A stretch of DNA of 64,000 nt from Dastarcus helophoroides (taxonomy: Eukaryota > Arthropoda > Insecta > Coleoptera > Bothrideridae), in the NCBI GenBank assembly GCA_028583605.1, contig CM053336.1:29160350-29224349 (forward strand), given 5' to 3'. Position numbers and translations under genes: made by a program. This document shows positions 31,188 to 42,492 of the stretch, piece by piece. The stretch's first letter is position 1. Each line of letters begins with the position of its first letter. Under the pieces are notes generated by a model. The model did not search any database. It was not told the origin of the DNA and saw only the letters and a program-made list of their open reading frames with translations.

Positions 31188-32991
31188 TGTTACGGAATTT
31201 TTCCCCAGTGAAGGAAGGGTGGCTTAGTATTTATAATTTCCAAGAAATTCTTCTAAGTGCCACTATCAAGCTATGAAATAATTTCCTTCACTATCGCCGG
31301 CTAGCGTTGGGGAAAGAGCAAGAGCCTCTTCTTGTTTCAGGCTGGGAGTCGTACACCCCTGTGAGGACCCCTCGTTTGGGCCGATGTGATAATCAAGGGA
31401 GTGGAAAACTTTTCAAAAATTGCCAAGTCCGGAACTCGGGAGTGAAAATATTTCTAAGTCCCAGATTCCGCGTAAATAGAATTAAGTTTGGTAATTGCGC
31501 GGCACGACGGCTAAAGAATACCAAAAAGGGGCGCCAGGTGATTTTGAATCACGCAATATACCTAAGGAGACGTCGAAAAATCACCAAAAGATACTCAACC
31601 ACGGAAGCTGGACAATTTACTCCTAGATGGCGTAGTTCTCGTCCTTGTTGCCACTCTCTCTGGGACCTACCTTACTGAGAGTGTTGCTATCTATGTTCTA
31701 ACCTTACAATTTAGACAGACAGGAAAATACTTTCTCGAAGCAATAAAACAAAATATTTCAAAGGGCAGAATAGGTTCTAATGTACGCACGATATTTTTAC
31801 AGTTTATAATGTACGCACTTAATGTACGTGTGTCTTCCACTACTTATTTATTCTGGTCTTAAACTACGGACACAATTTGTTGGAAGGAAAGTGCGCACTT
31901 TGTTCCGTACAGCTGATTACAAAAGTTGGTAACCGTTCCCTTTAATATATATTTCCTATCTTAACGTTATCGCAAATTTTAAGGTTCCTGTCTCGTTTCA
32001 GCACTAAATAGAGCGGGGGAAAATTATCAAATTATTAAGCTATCGAAATTCAGGCACTAGGGTTCAAAAGTCAGACCCGAGGATATAAATATCGGGTAAG
32101 ATAACTACAAACGAGCAGGTAAAAGAAAGGCTAATTTAATTAATTTAAAACTTAGAATCCAAAAGAAAAAGAATTTAATGAGACAACTGGGAAAATTGAC
32201 ACACAAAAAAAAAACACAATCTACGTAAGTAACCGAAAATGGGCTGTATGTTAAAACAAAAATTCAAAAAGAAACGGTACTATAATTTAGGTTGTCAGCC
32301 AAACAGCTGATATCTCTAGGGTTGGGACAATCCCCAAATAAGAATATAAAAAGGGGGTACTTATGTGCTTGTCATGAAGGGTCCCAGGTCGAGAGGGATG
32401 CTGAGACTTCGTGGAGCGATTGGATCGTTGACACAACTCCCTTCAATGAAGTCCTCGAAGCCCACTCCAGAAGACGATGACCACTCCTTCGGACCTCCTT
32501 GTGTCCCTTTTCAGGTCCTGCTTGACCGATCCCGTCAAGGATCCCAACCAAACAAAAAGAGCCTATGAGGGTGAAGAAAAATAGGATTTACCCTTTCAAA
32601 TACCGAGGGTTGAGGGGCACATGCTCATACCTTGGTTATTAGTCGGCTCTGCCGCGTGCTTGGGAAGCACCTTCCTCCTTATTCCCGAAAAACCGGAACC
32701 ATCTGAGGTTTTCGTCCTAACTCGGTAACACCAGGAAATACAATCGCCCCAGACGGTCCGAAGATGGGTTACATTAAATCCCTTTCCGGAAAAGCAACCA
32801 AGATGCACTTGGAAAATCCCGTAACCTCACCTTGAGAAGGATGACACCCAAGTGAACGACAAGAGAGAAGATGGCCGATTTCCCCCACACCAAGACTGAC
32901 AGAAGATATGCCAACACTTATCAAACCAACCAATGTATGTTTGGTGGCCTAGCCACACGCCCTATTTCTAACGGAAATTTAAACCGTAACA
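31188..32991 (-). repeat. Family C LTR 3 (1,804 bp; 5' LTR of right provirus)
   Basis: Complete LTR with TGTTACGG/CCGTAACA ends. It would carry the promoter for the intact gag-pol. Followed by the ACGG duplication. Confidence 0.95.
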
Positions 32992-32995
32992 ACGG
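32992..32995. other. Target-site duplication ACGG, right copy
   Basis: Matches 14312-14315 and lies directly after the terminal CCGTAACA of LTR 3. Confidence 0.8.
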
Positions 32996-32999
32996 GGTT

Positions 33000-33245
33000 C
33001 GATTTTATGTCAAAATAGTTTTTGTAGCGCTGGCGGTTGTCATTTTTCAAAAAGGGCAGAAGCTCATCGAGCAACTTTCTAAATTACAGTTCTGTAGCTG
33101 TTGCCCTAGGTAAATATATACTTTCTGTACTTCGTATAGATATTGTAGGATTTCTTCGTAAAAATGATTCACGTCAGGCCTTCCATGTTTAAATGGAGTT
33201 TTTATTTCTTCGGCAAGTACTATCTGGGTAACACTGGAAAGCAGT
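33000..33245 (-). pseudogene. CENP-B/pogo-like transposase DNA-binding fragment
   Basis: One minus-strand frame reads ELLSSVTQIVLAEEIKTPFK then HGRPDVNHFYEEIL. In Tc5/CENP-B-type helix-turn-helix domains the sequence x-P-F-x-x-G-x-P-G-x-x-W-x-x-x-F-L follows a similar helix. Here W and the FLKRHP end are replaced, and the frame ends in a TGA near 33050. The match is short, so a chance resemblance is possible. Confidence 0.35.
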
Positions 33246-33394
33246 TCTTTTTTTGGCAGAAAACTAAACTTTCCTAGTTTTATTACCCACTAGAAAATTA
33301 TATTCTCATTCTGAAGTTTTAATACTGGACTCTAAATACTGAAAAATTGCTGCAAAAAGACAGAGTTGAGTTCAAAGAAGAAAGATAATAAATG

Positions 33395-33835
33395 TCCCTG
33401 ACAATCAAGAGATAGAGCATATAGCACCCGAAGAGGTTCAAAAAGTGATTATGTCGTGTAAAAATGGAAAAGCTCCAGGCTCTCCAGCAGTAAATATTGA
33501 CTTAATAAAAGCCGCACATACAGTTCTTTTTCAACTTCTTTCTAATTTGTTCAACCTATGTCTTTCCGGACAACAAGTACCATCGCATTTTTAAGAAGGT
33601 ATTATCAACAACTTCGTTAAAAAAATGTGTATGAACTGAATGTACTAACTACCGAAGAATCACTGTCCTAAGCTGAAAAATAAAATCGAACATGAAATGT
33701 ATAAATCTGAATACCGAAGTGGTTTTAGGGCAGGCAGGTCATGTATAGATAATATCTTTAGTATTGGACAGGTGACGGATAAGAGGTTGGCACATAATCT
33801 AGAAACACATCTTATTTACATAAATAATTTTTGTA
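33395..33835 (+). pseudogene. LINE reverse transcriptase fragment
   Basis: Plus-strand frames give APEEVQKVIMSCKNGKAPGS, LLSNLFNLCLSGQQVPSHF and, further on, YRSGFRAGRSCIDNIFSI with KRLAHNLETHLIYIN. K-N-G-K-A-P-G and S-G-F-R-x-G-R-S-x-x-D-x-I are RT fingers motifs of LINE elements. Several frameshifts and stops intervene and the catalytic palm is absent. Confidence 0.8.
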
Positions 33836-33927
33836 ACTGCCCTACTTTCCTTTCCTATTGCAGGAATTCTTTTATAATGTTGAGTCAGTATTTGTTTATT
33901 TTCAGGAAAAGCTGTCTTGAACTCGGT

Positions 33928-34260
33928 TTATACATTAGTGACTTTTGCCACTTGATATTTGTAGAAATCCAAATCTAAATATTGTAAGTGTCCAACTCTG
34001 TTTCTGTTCTGAAGTATAGTTAAAACAAGTGTGGTTTCAACCAATATTTTATAATATTCGGAGGATTTTTTAAGTTTTAATTGTTTGTAAGCTGCACTTA
34101 ACTTTTCTTCAATAGCATTTTCTAACTTTATGAGATCTTCTGTCAAAACCAGCAATTTTTATTTATTCGTAGATTTTTGATTTAAATTCTTTAAAGTTAA
34201 ACCGCCAAGATCAGTATTTGACTGAGTTTCCATAAGTTTCCTAAAACGCTTTATCTCAAC
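33928..34260 (-). pseudogene. Tyrosine-recombinase-like gene fragment 1
   Basis: The minus strand encodes LIKLENAIEEKLSAAYKQLK, then VETTLVLTILQNRNRVGHLQ and YLDLDFYKYQVAKVTNV. The L-x-N-R-x-R-x-G-x-x-Q-x-L pattern resembles the Arg-containing motif of an uncharacterised arthropod family with a tyrosine-recombinase-like core, of which a better fragment lies at 39150-39894. A stop interrupts the frame near 34158. The family assignment is from memory. Confidence 0.35.
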
Positions 34261-36572
34261 CAATTTGATTTCAAGATCTTAAGGAAATTAAAAAAAATTT
34301 CTTCTTATAATTTATTTGATGGCTAGATTTGTAACTTTTTAAATGTTGCACCAAAGTGCAAAGCAAATGATGGTGTACTTTTACTGTCAGCGTTATGCTG
34401 AAAAATACTTTTTGTTGCAACAAAACTGTCTGCTTTTAATACTGAAAGCATGTCAGTGTAATCTCTTGTCAGTGTTTTATGATTTCAAGCAAAAATCTCT
34501 CACAAGTTTCATTTTATGAAATAGTACAAAATGGACCTTATCTATAAATTATATCAACTATGTTCCCTGGATGCCAGTATAATTTTAAATTATTGTGGGT
34601 GCCACTTTGTCGATAATTTATCTAAATAATATACAGTGCATATCAATCAGCGTCTCTACAGAATCATACTCTGAACTATTGCAGTATATGTTTACAAAAA
34701 AATATCAAAATTTTGTTTTTTCGCCGATTGAAGTGGGTACAGGACAACTGACCTATTTCCAATGAGAAACATACTGGCACCCAAATGCGGATGCCACTTA
34801 TTTTTTGTTAAGTGGTCACTTCCGAGGCATTCAGAAGATTACCTGACTTCCACATCTTGCAACTAGAATATAGTTTTCAAAATTCATAAATGAGAAAAGG
34901 GGAACTTTTTAATAGAAATATCAAAAGAGGGGAAATAATTTCTCTTTTTTTTTAACATTTACATACTGATATATTAAATCCGTTTTCACTTCCATTTACA
35001 TGTGAAATTTTGTGTAATGCTACGGTTGCTGTCACTTCCATCAAAGTTGTCACATCAGCTAGCCTTTTTAAGCAAATAAGTTAATGTTACAGGAGTACGT
35101 GTAAAGAAAGATGGTATGGGCTTATTTAAACATTTTAATAATTTTCGAAAAAACAGTCATACAAATACAATTAATGATTTTATCGTTCTAAGATGACAAC
35201 TTTTGTTTAATGAGGTGCCGCATTTTAGATTTAATTATAGGTACAAATCTTTTAATTTTTATTTTGTCAATGAAATTCCTAATCATATCACTTGAGGGAT
35301 ATTTTTTTTTTAATAAAAGATGCAAAATGTTCTTCTATTAAATATGTATATAAGTTTGAAGTAAAACAAAATAATAAGTTTTTTACCTCTTTTAATTACT
35401 TTTTGGCATGCAGGCTTCTCGGTTGTTGTAGATTTTGATGTTGCTGTAAATACGTTTAGAGATGCCATTAAATAAAAACATTTTCTGTTTTTCTTTGCAA
35501 CCATTACAGCAGAAACAAAGTTGATAAAATTTAAAGCATAAAGTACCAACACTTATTATTATTTTACCTGTTTCCTTTAAATCTATTCTATGGAAATTCT
35601 ATTCGCTCTCTTTTCTTACTTCATTTTCTTTAGTATTATCTTTTTCTAATAAGTCCAACGTGTTTTCTCAACATTTTCGAAAAATGCACTTCCTTCTTTA
35701 TAATAAAAAAAATAATATGTCAATATAGTTTTGCAAAATTTTAGGAACAAGAATTACTTCAGCTTTACTACCTTTTTCACTATTGACAACTCCTTTTTAT
35801 TTTGTTATTAATGTTTTTTTTGAATCCGTCAATATGTTTTCGAAATCTTTTGTGCTGCTTCGTCTGTCACAGCTATAATCACTCAATTTTAGGTATTATA
35901 CAGCACCGATTCGTCTTTTGTTCAATAGAATCAACAAAGCAAGTATACAATTTACCAATGTTTTGTAATCTTGAGCATCAGGGTTATCTCTATGGCACAA
36001 AAGATTAATGCCTTCTTTGCTCATTTTTAATTCACCGTTACGAAATTTTTGCACGTCTCTCATCACTGCTTTTCTGCAAGATCTTTATTGGCAATCGAAG
36101 ACAGTTCTGTATTCCATCGTGTAGCTACTAATTTTTTAAAATTTCTAATATTTTCTAACTACGTTTTTTCTTCCTTCTGTGTTACATGTAAATCCTCTAC
36201 TTTCTTTCAAAAACAAGCGAATTAACTCATCGCAACCGAAAGAATTTCCGGCGAAATATTTCCATAAAGAACGCGTCTTTCTATAGAGTTTTACCATATT
36301 TTAAGTTTTCTAGCTACCACTAAATGCTAGAAATTGAACCGATTGAAATTTGCAGAGAGCGTTGCAGTTTTCCTGGCTTCTGTTGAGCGCTAAAAAATTT
36401 ATGTGTTCGACAAGTTTGATGTACCAGAAAGTCATATTTTCAAGCTGGGCAAACCGACACTAAGTTTTCCATCAATGTAGGGAAACATCTAATTCTGCGT
36501 TGTCATAATTTTTTTATTTTTTGTTTTGGGGTGAGATGGAACATCTTCTTTTTTTTAACTGAATTGAGATAC
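34261..36572. other. No recognisable gene
   Basis: About 2.3 kb of AT-rich sequence. A minus-strand frame at 35310-35552 (80 codons) contains KKNRKCFYL and is followed by a GTAAAA donor-like site, so a decayed exon is possible, but no family was recognised. No terminal repeats were seen. Confidence 0.55.
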
Positions 36573-36770
36573 TGAAGAGTTGAAAACAAACCTAAATAGA
36601 CTCATTTATGAGCTGGGAGCAAACGGCTGTTGCTATAGCTATAATTGAAATTAAATTGAGTTACATAGGTCTGAAGAGTTAAAACACAAAGCCAGAAGGA
36701 CTCGTTTATTAGCTGGAAGCAAACAACTATTGCTATAATTGATAATGAAACCCAAATATTATAATTAGTT
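36573..36770. repeat. Tandem duplication, ~99-bp unit
   Basis: TGAAGAGTTGAAAACAAA...TCATTTATGAGCTGGGAGCAAACGGCTGTTGCTATA at 36573 recurs from 36672 as TGAAGAGTTAAAACACAAA...TCGTTTATTAGCTGG.AGCAAACAACTATTGCTATA. Two units only. Confidence 0.8.
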
Positions 36771-37204
36771 TATTGTTTGAAACACATCGGAGACAATCTT
36801 TATAAGAACTAGCCATTGAGAAAATCATCCAAAAAGACTAAGGGCATGAGCTTTTCTTATTTTTTGAATGCATGTATTATTAGGGCAAAATTTGTACCAA
36901 ACCAAACACAAGTATATTCTGAATTATTGTTTGCATATCGTGCTTATAGAGGCCAGGAAATGGGTGTTTTCCAAGTCAAGTTGTGTCAAAATAACTTAAC
37001 GAAATTGAGCTGGTAACGACCCTACAATCTTCCACTTCAAAATGGCTTTTCAAACTTAGTATGAAACGGAAGAATATAAGAATTAATCGTTTGAGGCTTT
37101 AGAAAATAGCCTCAGATTTTAAAATCTCATCGATAGATGTAGAAATGCGTTTCATTTCTTCCAGTCATCAGTTGGGTTAGTTCACTAGGAGTCAAAAGCT
37201 TATG
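36771..37204. other. No recognisable gene
   Basis: A 66-codon plus-strand frame (36816-37016) includes NQTQVYSELLFAYRAYRGQ but has no recognisable domain. Otherwise featureless. Confidence 0.5.
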
Positions 37205-37935
37205 GAGTCAGGCTTTAACGCCCCTTAGCCACAATAAAGTACCAAATTGCAGCAGATCTGGAGATCCGGTCCTCTAAAAGATGTAGCTGGTGAATGTCAC
37301 GATTCAATAAGCGCATGTAGTCAAGGCTAGTATACCATTGAAAAGTTCTTAAGTCAACCATTACTGTAATCAGAAAACAGTAAGGTAAGCTGCGCCAGTG
37401 CAGCAACTCAATAATGGTAAATGCAGCAGTACATCTAGAAAGACTACCATAAAAAACTGCAGCTTGTAAATGTCTAGGTTCAACAGGCACATAGAGTCAA
37501 GGCCGGTATACCAGAAAAAAATTTGTAAGTCAACCATTAGTGTAATTAAAAAACAGTAAGGTATGCAGCGCAAATGCAGCGTTTCAATAGTGGTCATTGC
37601 AACGGTACATGTAGAGATTCGGTCATCCAAAAATTGCAGCGTGTGAATGTCAAGATTCAACAGGCACGTGTGATCAAGGCCTGTGTACCATTGAAAATTT
37701 TGTGAGACAACCATTACTGTAATCAAAAAAGAGTAAGGTAAGCAGCGCAGTACTGCGATTCAATGGTGGCCATTGTAGTAGGGCATATAGTCGGACATGC
37801 GGTTTGTGAATATTAAGCATCGGCTAGCACATGTAGGCCAACACTTTATATCAATGAGCATTTCGTGCCAGAAATCACCTAGAATTCAACAGTAAACTGT
37901 AATCAAAAAACAGTAGGTTTGTAGAAAAGTCGAGA
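37205..37935. repeat. Satellite-like array, ~177-bp monomer, about four units
   Basis: The marker CTGTAATCARAAAACAGTA occurs at 37364, 37540 (as GTGTAATTAAAAAACAGTA), 37717 and 37897, giving spacings of 176, 177 and 180. Within units AACCATTACTGTAATC, AAGGTA.GC.GCGC, TGAATGTC, ATTCAA.AGGCAC and GTATACCATTGAAAA recur in order. Open frames on the minus strand are repeats of the same unit. The last unit is the most diverged. Confidence 0.9.
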
Positions 37936-38008
37936 AATAAAGGCATGGATGTGTTGTTTTAAATCAATTTGGTGTAATTTACCCGAAATAAATGAGTAAA
38001 AAATCTAA

Positions 38009-38383
38009 CGGGCTTACGGGCTTATTGGTTCGAATTGATTACACTTATCGAATGAGACCCACTTTATTACTGAACTCAACTTGGATCACCACAATTGACA
38101 ATTAACTCGCTTATTATTGACTTCTACTAACTCGCTAATTACACTGACTCTAACTGACTCGAGGGAAAACTGAACGCCTTTTTATAGTTTTGGCCCCCGG
38201 CTTCTAGAACTTTTCGGCAGATAAGGCTTATCGTTTGCCGAAATTGCTGGAACGCTTATCTGCCGTTTGTTTCGTTATCGCGGCCGCTTTCCCCTTATCA
38301 GATCCTTCTAGAAACTTTTTTTATTTACTAAATTCTACAACTCTTATTCTAAATCCTATTTCATCTATTTACATTGCGTTACA
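38009..38383 (-). repeat. Solo LTR of Ty3/gypsy family A
   Basis: It matches the complete LTR at 39990-40354 nearly end to end: GGTTCGAATTGAT, CACTTTATTACTGAACTCAAC, GGCAGATAAGGCTTATCG, and the end CATCTATTTACATTGCGTTA+CA. No gag-pol sequence adjoins it. The left end is diverged, with ACGGGCTT occurring twice in a row. No clear target duplication was found. Confidence 0.85.
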
Positions 38384-39001
38384 ATATAGAAGTCAAAAGT
38401 GAACAGTTACGGGTAACCAATACATATATGATGCTATGCAATGGTGATAGGTGTAGGATGACATCAAACCTGCTAAAGGAAGGAAAATACCCTCCAAATT
38501 ATGTTTCATAGCGGAGCTTTGTAACTGAAAACGTCCTGTGGGCTTCCATCTTGCGCACTGTTGCAATTATCGAAGCAATTTGATAACACTTTAATTGAAA
38601 AGGGATGGCGACCGACTTCGGCTTTTAAAAATTTTAGGGGCATAACACGCACTCGCGACCTACTTTCTACCTTAGAAAGTTAAAATGTCACATCGTGAAC
38701 GCATCGCACAAAAACAAAGACTAAAGTATATGGGAAGCCGAAGTGCATACGCAGCGGGGACTGTGTGAGGGCATAACGAGATTTATGATTTGTTTATTTC
38801 TTTAAAATATGTGATTGTATTGCCTAAAACGAAGGTACTACATTTTGTCCTATTTACGAGACGAAGCCGAATATAATCAGTGACAGTAATACCTGTGGTG
38901 GTGGCGGTAACTGGTCTGTTCAGCCGACATTTTCTAAGCTACTTATAAAACATAAAAATACTAAACAAAAACATAATTTTAATAGCAAAAGAGATGCAAC
39001 A
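38384..39001. other. No recognisable gene
   Basis: No open frame longer than about 60 codons and no recognised repeat, apart from the dispersed repeat that begins at its right edge. Confidence 0.55.
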
Positions 39002-39072
39002 ACTCAACATGAATTGACGTTTCATCAATAATTTACGGTGGTAAAAATTTAAATATTTAAAGCCCAATCAAC
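39002..39072 (+). repeat. Dispersed repeat, copy 2 of 2
   Basis: ACATGAATTGACGTTTCATC with AATAATTTACGGTGGTAAAA matches 13500-13562 on the same strand. Confidence 0.75.
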
Positions 39073-39149
39073 AAATAAATGTTTGGTTCTGTAAAAATAT
39101 TATTGCGAAATTTGAAAAGTATTTTAATATGCACATCTAAGCTAAAGGG

Positions 39150-39894
39150 AACGGGAACGACTCGCCTCTTTTACCTCTTACAACAACGCGTTCTAATGAT
39201 TTTAAAAGAATCTTCTCTGCTGAAGTGACTATTTCAGAGAATTCTTCAAATTTTTGTTGGTTATTACCCGTTTCACTTTTCTTGTAAATATGGAGTGGTA
39301 ATCTCTGTAATTCTCCTGATCTATTCTACAAAATACAGTTTTTCTGTTAAAGTTCTATATGCATTTTTATTATTATTATTCTTTTGTAAATTTGCAACTG
39401 TCGTATTCGCCGTGGATATGAGGTATTCCTTTAATAATTTTAAATCGCTTGCAAAAGGTATTAAAGTAACGTTGTTCCATTTATTCACGTTAAGATCATT
39501 TGCGGCCTTATGAGAAATCTCATATCTCCAGTTGGTTTCGATTAACTTAATGAGAGATTTTATATTACTTTCTTTTTAATATTAAAACTATAGCCAAATC
39601 ACAATACTGTTTTAAAGTGGTTCCCATATTTAGGGCAAGCGAAGGTACCCCATAAAAATCATTTTCGGAATCATACCTTGAAATAATTTTATTTGGGGGT
39701 ACACGAGTATCAAATAATTCTGGTTTAAGAACTTGAAACATGTTTTGAATAGATGGTACCATTTTCTTCACCTCTATAAGCAATTTCGCTAGTTTTGTCT
39801 TAATGTTTTGACTTTTTTTTGGAATATTAATAATTTTCAAAGTTTTAAAAAAGCAATATGTTTGGAAAGTTTTGATTTTTAAATTTTTTTTCAA
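39150..39894 (-). pseudogene. Tyrosine-recombinase-like gene fragment 2
   Basis: Successive minus-strand frames give YDSENDFYGVPSLALNMGTT, then NWRYEISHKAANDLNVNKWN, VTLIPFASDLKLLKEYL, SGELQRLPLHIYKKS and SLERVVVRGKRGESFPF. From memory, this order (D-x-E/T-N-x-x-x-x-P-S-L-A-L, W-R-x-x-I-S, N-x-x-K-W-N, P-L-A-S-D-L-K-L-L, N-R-R-R-P-G-E-L-Q-R, V-x-R-G-K-R-G) is found in an uncharacterised arthropod family whose N-R-R-R-P-G segment resembles the first catalytic Arg motif of tyrosine recombinases. At least two frameshifts are present (near 39570 and 39330), and three residues of N-R-R-R-P-G are lost. This is a decayed copy, possibly of a Crypton-like or other recombinase-bearing element. Confidence 0.45.
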
Positions 39895-39989
39895 AAGTCG
39901 ACTTTTTTATATAATTTGCAAGTTTTCTTATAATTTCGCTCCATTTGAAAAACCGATATTTTTTAAATTACAACTTTTTTTAAAACTAT

Positions 39990-40354
39990 TGTTACGTGCG
40001 TTATCGGTTCGAATTGATACACGTGATGGATTTATTCCCACTTTATTACTGAACTCAACTTGAATCACCACAATTTACAATTAACTCACTTCTACTAACT
40101 TACTAATTGCACTGATTCTAACTGACTGACTCGAGGGAAAACTGACCGCCTTTTTATAGTTTCGGCCCGCGTCTTCCAGAACTTTCGGCAGATAAGGCTT
40201 ATCGAATGCCGAAATTTCTGGAACGCTTATCTGCCGTTTGTTTCGTTATCGCGGCCGCTTTCCCCTTATCAGAACCTTCTAGAAACTTTTTTTTATTTAC
40301 TAAATTCTACAATTCTATTCTAAATCCTATTTCATCTATTTACATTACGTTACA
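39990..40354 (-). repeat. Family A 3' LTR (365 bp)
   Basis: Complete LTR from TGTTACGTGCG to TTACATTACGTTACA. It contains an inverted repeat CGGCAGATAAG...CTTATCTGCCG (40183-40233) and GCGGCCGC. Copies at 1-184 and 38009-38383. Confidence 0.9.
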
Positions 40355-40369
40355 TTGCCTCCCCCTTAG
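40355..40369 (-). other. Polypurine tract of family A
   Basis: Plus-strand TTGCCTCCCCCTTAG follows the LTR directly, giving CTAAGGGGGAGGCAA on the element strand. Confidence 0.75.
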
Positions 40370-40384
40370 AAATGATCGTCCCGA

Positions 40385-42492
40385 TCAGTTCCAATCAGTC
40401 ACTTCACCACTAAATTTGCATAGTCTGTTAAGGTGTACCACTTTCATTCTACTCCTGGAGCTACGCTGGATCCTGTATACCAAGTCGTTGATCCTCTTCA
40501 GCACTTTGTACGGCCCTTCCCAAGATGGCGTAAACTTTGGCGAAACTCCTTTCTTTCGCTGAGGGTTGTACAGCCATACCAACTCGCCCTCACTGAAACC
40601 ACCATGATTGGCACTCACGTCATACCTGGCCTTCATCCGGTCCGTCGCCAAGTTGATCTTCGTCCGCACCAGAGCATGCGTCTCCAGTATCGCTTCCCTC
40701 AAGTCATCTACGAAACCCATCGTTTCCCTGGGGACCTCCCTTGGTGATCCAAACACCAAGTCACACGGAAGCCGCAGTTCCCTCCCGAAGATCACTTTTG
40801 CCGGGGTCTGACTTGTAGTTTCATGAGTTGCCGCGCGATAGGCCATCAGAAACAGTGGTAGATATCGGTCCCAGTCGGTCTGATGTTTGGAAACGACTTT
40901 CGAAAGATGTTCCTCTAAGGTCCTGTTAAATCTTTCCACCATTCCGTCAGACTGTGGATGAAGAGGTGTTGTTCGAGTTTTCCTTATTCCAAGAAGACGA
41001 CACACCTCTTGGAAAACCCCCGATTCAAAGTTCCTTCCCTGGTCCGAGTGTAGTTCAAAGGGAACACCAAATCGACAGATGAAGTTGTCCACAAGAACCC
41101 TTGCGACTGTGGTGGCTTCCTGGTTCGGGATGGCATAAGCTTCAGGCCATTTACTGAAATAATCCATGGCCACCAGGATGTACTTGTTTCCATCGTCTGA
41201 AACTGGGAATGGTCCTGCCACATCGATTGCAATTCTTTCAAATGGAGCTCCCACATTATATTGCTTCAGGGCCCCTTTGGTTCTCGTACGGGGACCCTTG
41301 GATGCAGCACAGGTGACACATTTCCGACACCACCGCTCGACGTCCTCCCTGCAGTTAACCCAATAGAACCGTTTTCGAACCTTCTCCAGGGTCTTGTTCA
41401 TCCCTAGGTGTCCACCAGAGGTCCCATTGTGCACCTCCCACAAGACCTGTGGAATCTTCTCCTGAGGCACCACCAACTGCAAGTTGACACGCTTTCCATC
41501 CGCGCTTTCCCATGCTCTCCTCAGTACCCCGTCCTCGACCTGGAGGGATTTCCATTGAGCCCACAAATTCTTAAGAGCTGGACTTCTGTCGGAAACCTCT
41601 TGCCATTCCGGTCTGTCTCCAGCTTCTTTCCATTCCAATATGGGTCCGATATCAGCGTCGCTCCTCTGTAGCTTCCGAAGACCTTCAACAGTCCATTCGT
41701 CTTCTGGCTGGAGAGAAGTGACCCTTATATCCACCATGTCCTCATGGTCCTCAACTCGTTTGCAGTGTTTGCAATCACCACAAGGTCTTCTCGACAAAGC
41801 GTCAGCGTTGTTATGCTGTCGTCCCGGTCGATGATGCACCTTGAAGTGATACTGCTGAAGCCTTTCTAACCATCTAGCCGTCTGTCCCTCCGCGTTCTTC
41901 ATTCGGAGTAACCAAGAAAGTGCCGAATGATCTGTCCTGATAAGGAATTCTTGCCCATACAAGTACTTGTGGAAGTGTTCCACGGCCTTCACTATCGCAA
42001 GAAGTTCCTTCCTGGTGGTGCAATAGTTCCTCTCTGGCTTCGTCAGGATCTTGCTGTAATATTCGATGACTCTTTCTTCACCGCCTTGAACTTGGGACAG
42101 CACAGCCCCAATGCCGATGTTACTGGCATCAGTGTCTAACACGAACTTCCCATTCTGCTGAGGATACGCCAAGATAGGGCTTGTACACAAGGCGGACTTC
42201 AATTTTCGGAAAGCGGTATCACAGTCTGGAGTCCAGACGAACGGCCTTCTTCCTTCCGTTAGTTGATGCAACGGCGCAGCGATGTTGGCGAAACCTTTCA
42301 CAAATCTTCTGTAATAGGTACACAGCCCCAAGAAACTCCTCAGTTCATGTTTGTCTTTGGGTCTTGGCCAATCACGAATTGCTTGAGTCTTGCTGATATT
42401 TGTTTCAACTCCTGCGGCTGATACAGTGTGACCCAAAAATTCTACTTTCCTTTGGAACAAAGAGCACTTCTTTGGATTCAGCTTTAAGTTAA
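40385..42492 (-). CDS. pol: Ty3/gypsy family A Pol, C-terminal two thirds
   Basis: About 700 open codons. It begins within the RT thumb (NLKLNPKKCSLF, EFLGHTVSAAG), so the catalytic Y-x-D-D part is gone. It continues with the connection (LRSFLGLCTYYRRFVKGF), RNase H (LDTDASNIGIGAVLSQ, YCTTRKELLAIV, HNNADALSRRPCG) and integrase. Integrase shows the zinc site (HNGTSGGHLG, CRKCVTCAASK) and the D-D-E core (IAIDVAGPFP, LHSDQGRNF, PQSDGMVERFNR), then YDVSANHGGFSEGELVWLY and a G-P-Y-type module (WEGPYKVLKR). Downstream a polypurine tract and LTR follow. With RT cut, it cannot be autonomous, though integrase looks intact. Confidence 0.93.

Larger units (their letters stand above)
14316..32991 (-). 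mobile_element. Tandem Ty3/gypsy family C composite (LTR-internal-LTR-internal-LTR)
   Basis: Three near-identical LTRs (14316-16120, 22756-24552, 31188-32991) alternate with two near-identical internal regions read on the minus strand. Each internal region has, in order from high to low coordinate, a tRNA-Lys-like primer site, leader, gag, pol and a polypurine tract. Only the outermost LTRs carry the 4-bp duplication ACGG; the central LTR has internal sequence on both sides. This fits one insertion followed by unequal LTR recombination, or integration of a tandem form. Gene content and pol order (protease-RT-RNase H-integrase) place it in Ty3/gypsy. No env is present. Confidence 0.9.

Noticed and set aside
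37205..37935. CRISPR array
   Set aside because: The repeats are long contiguous ~177-bp monomers without short repeat/unique spacer structure, and the genome is eukaryotic.
40433..42396. Plus-strand open frames opposite gypsy A pol
   Set aside because: Shadow frames of the well-supported minus-strand Pol.
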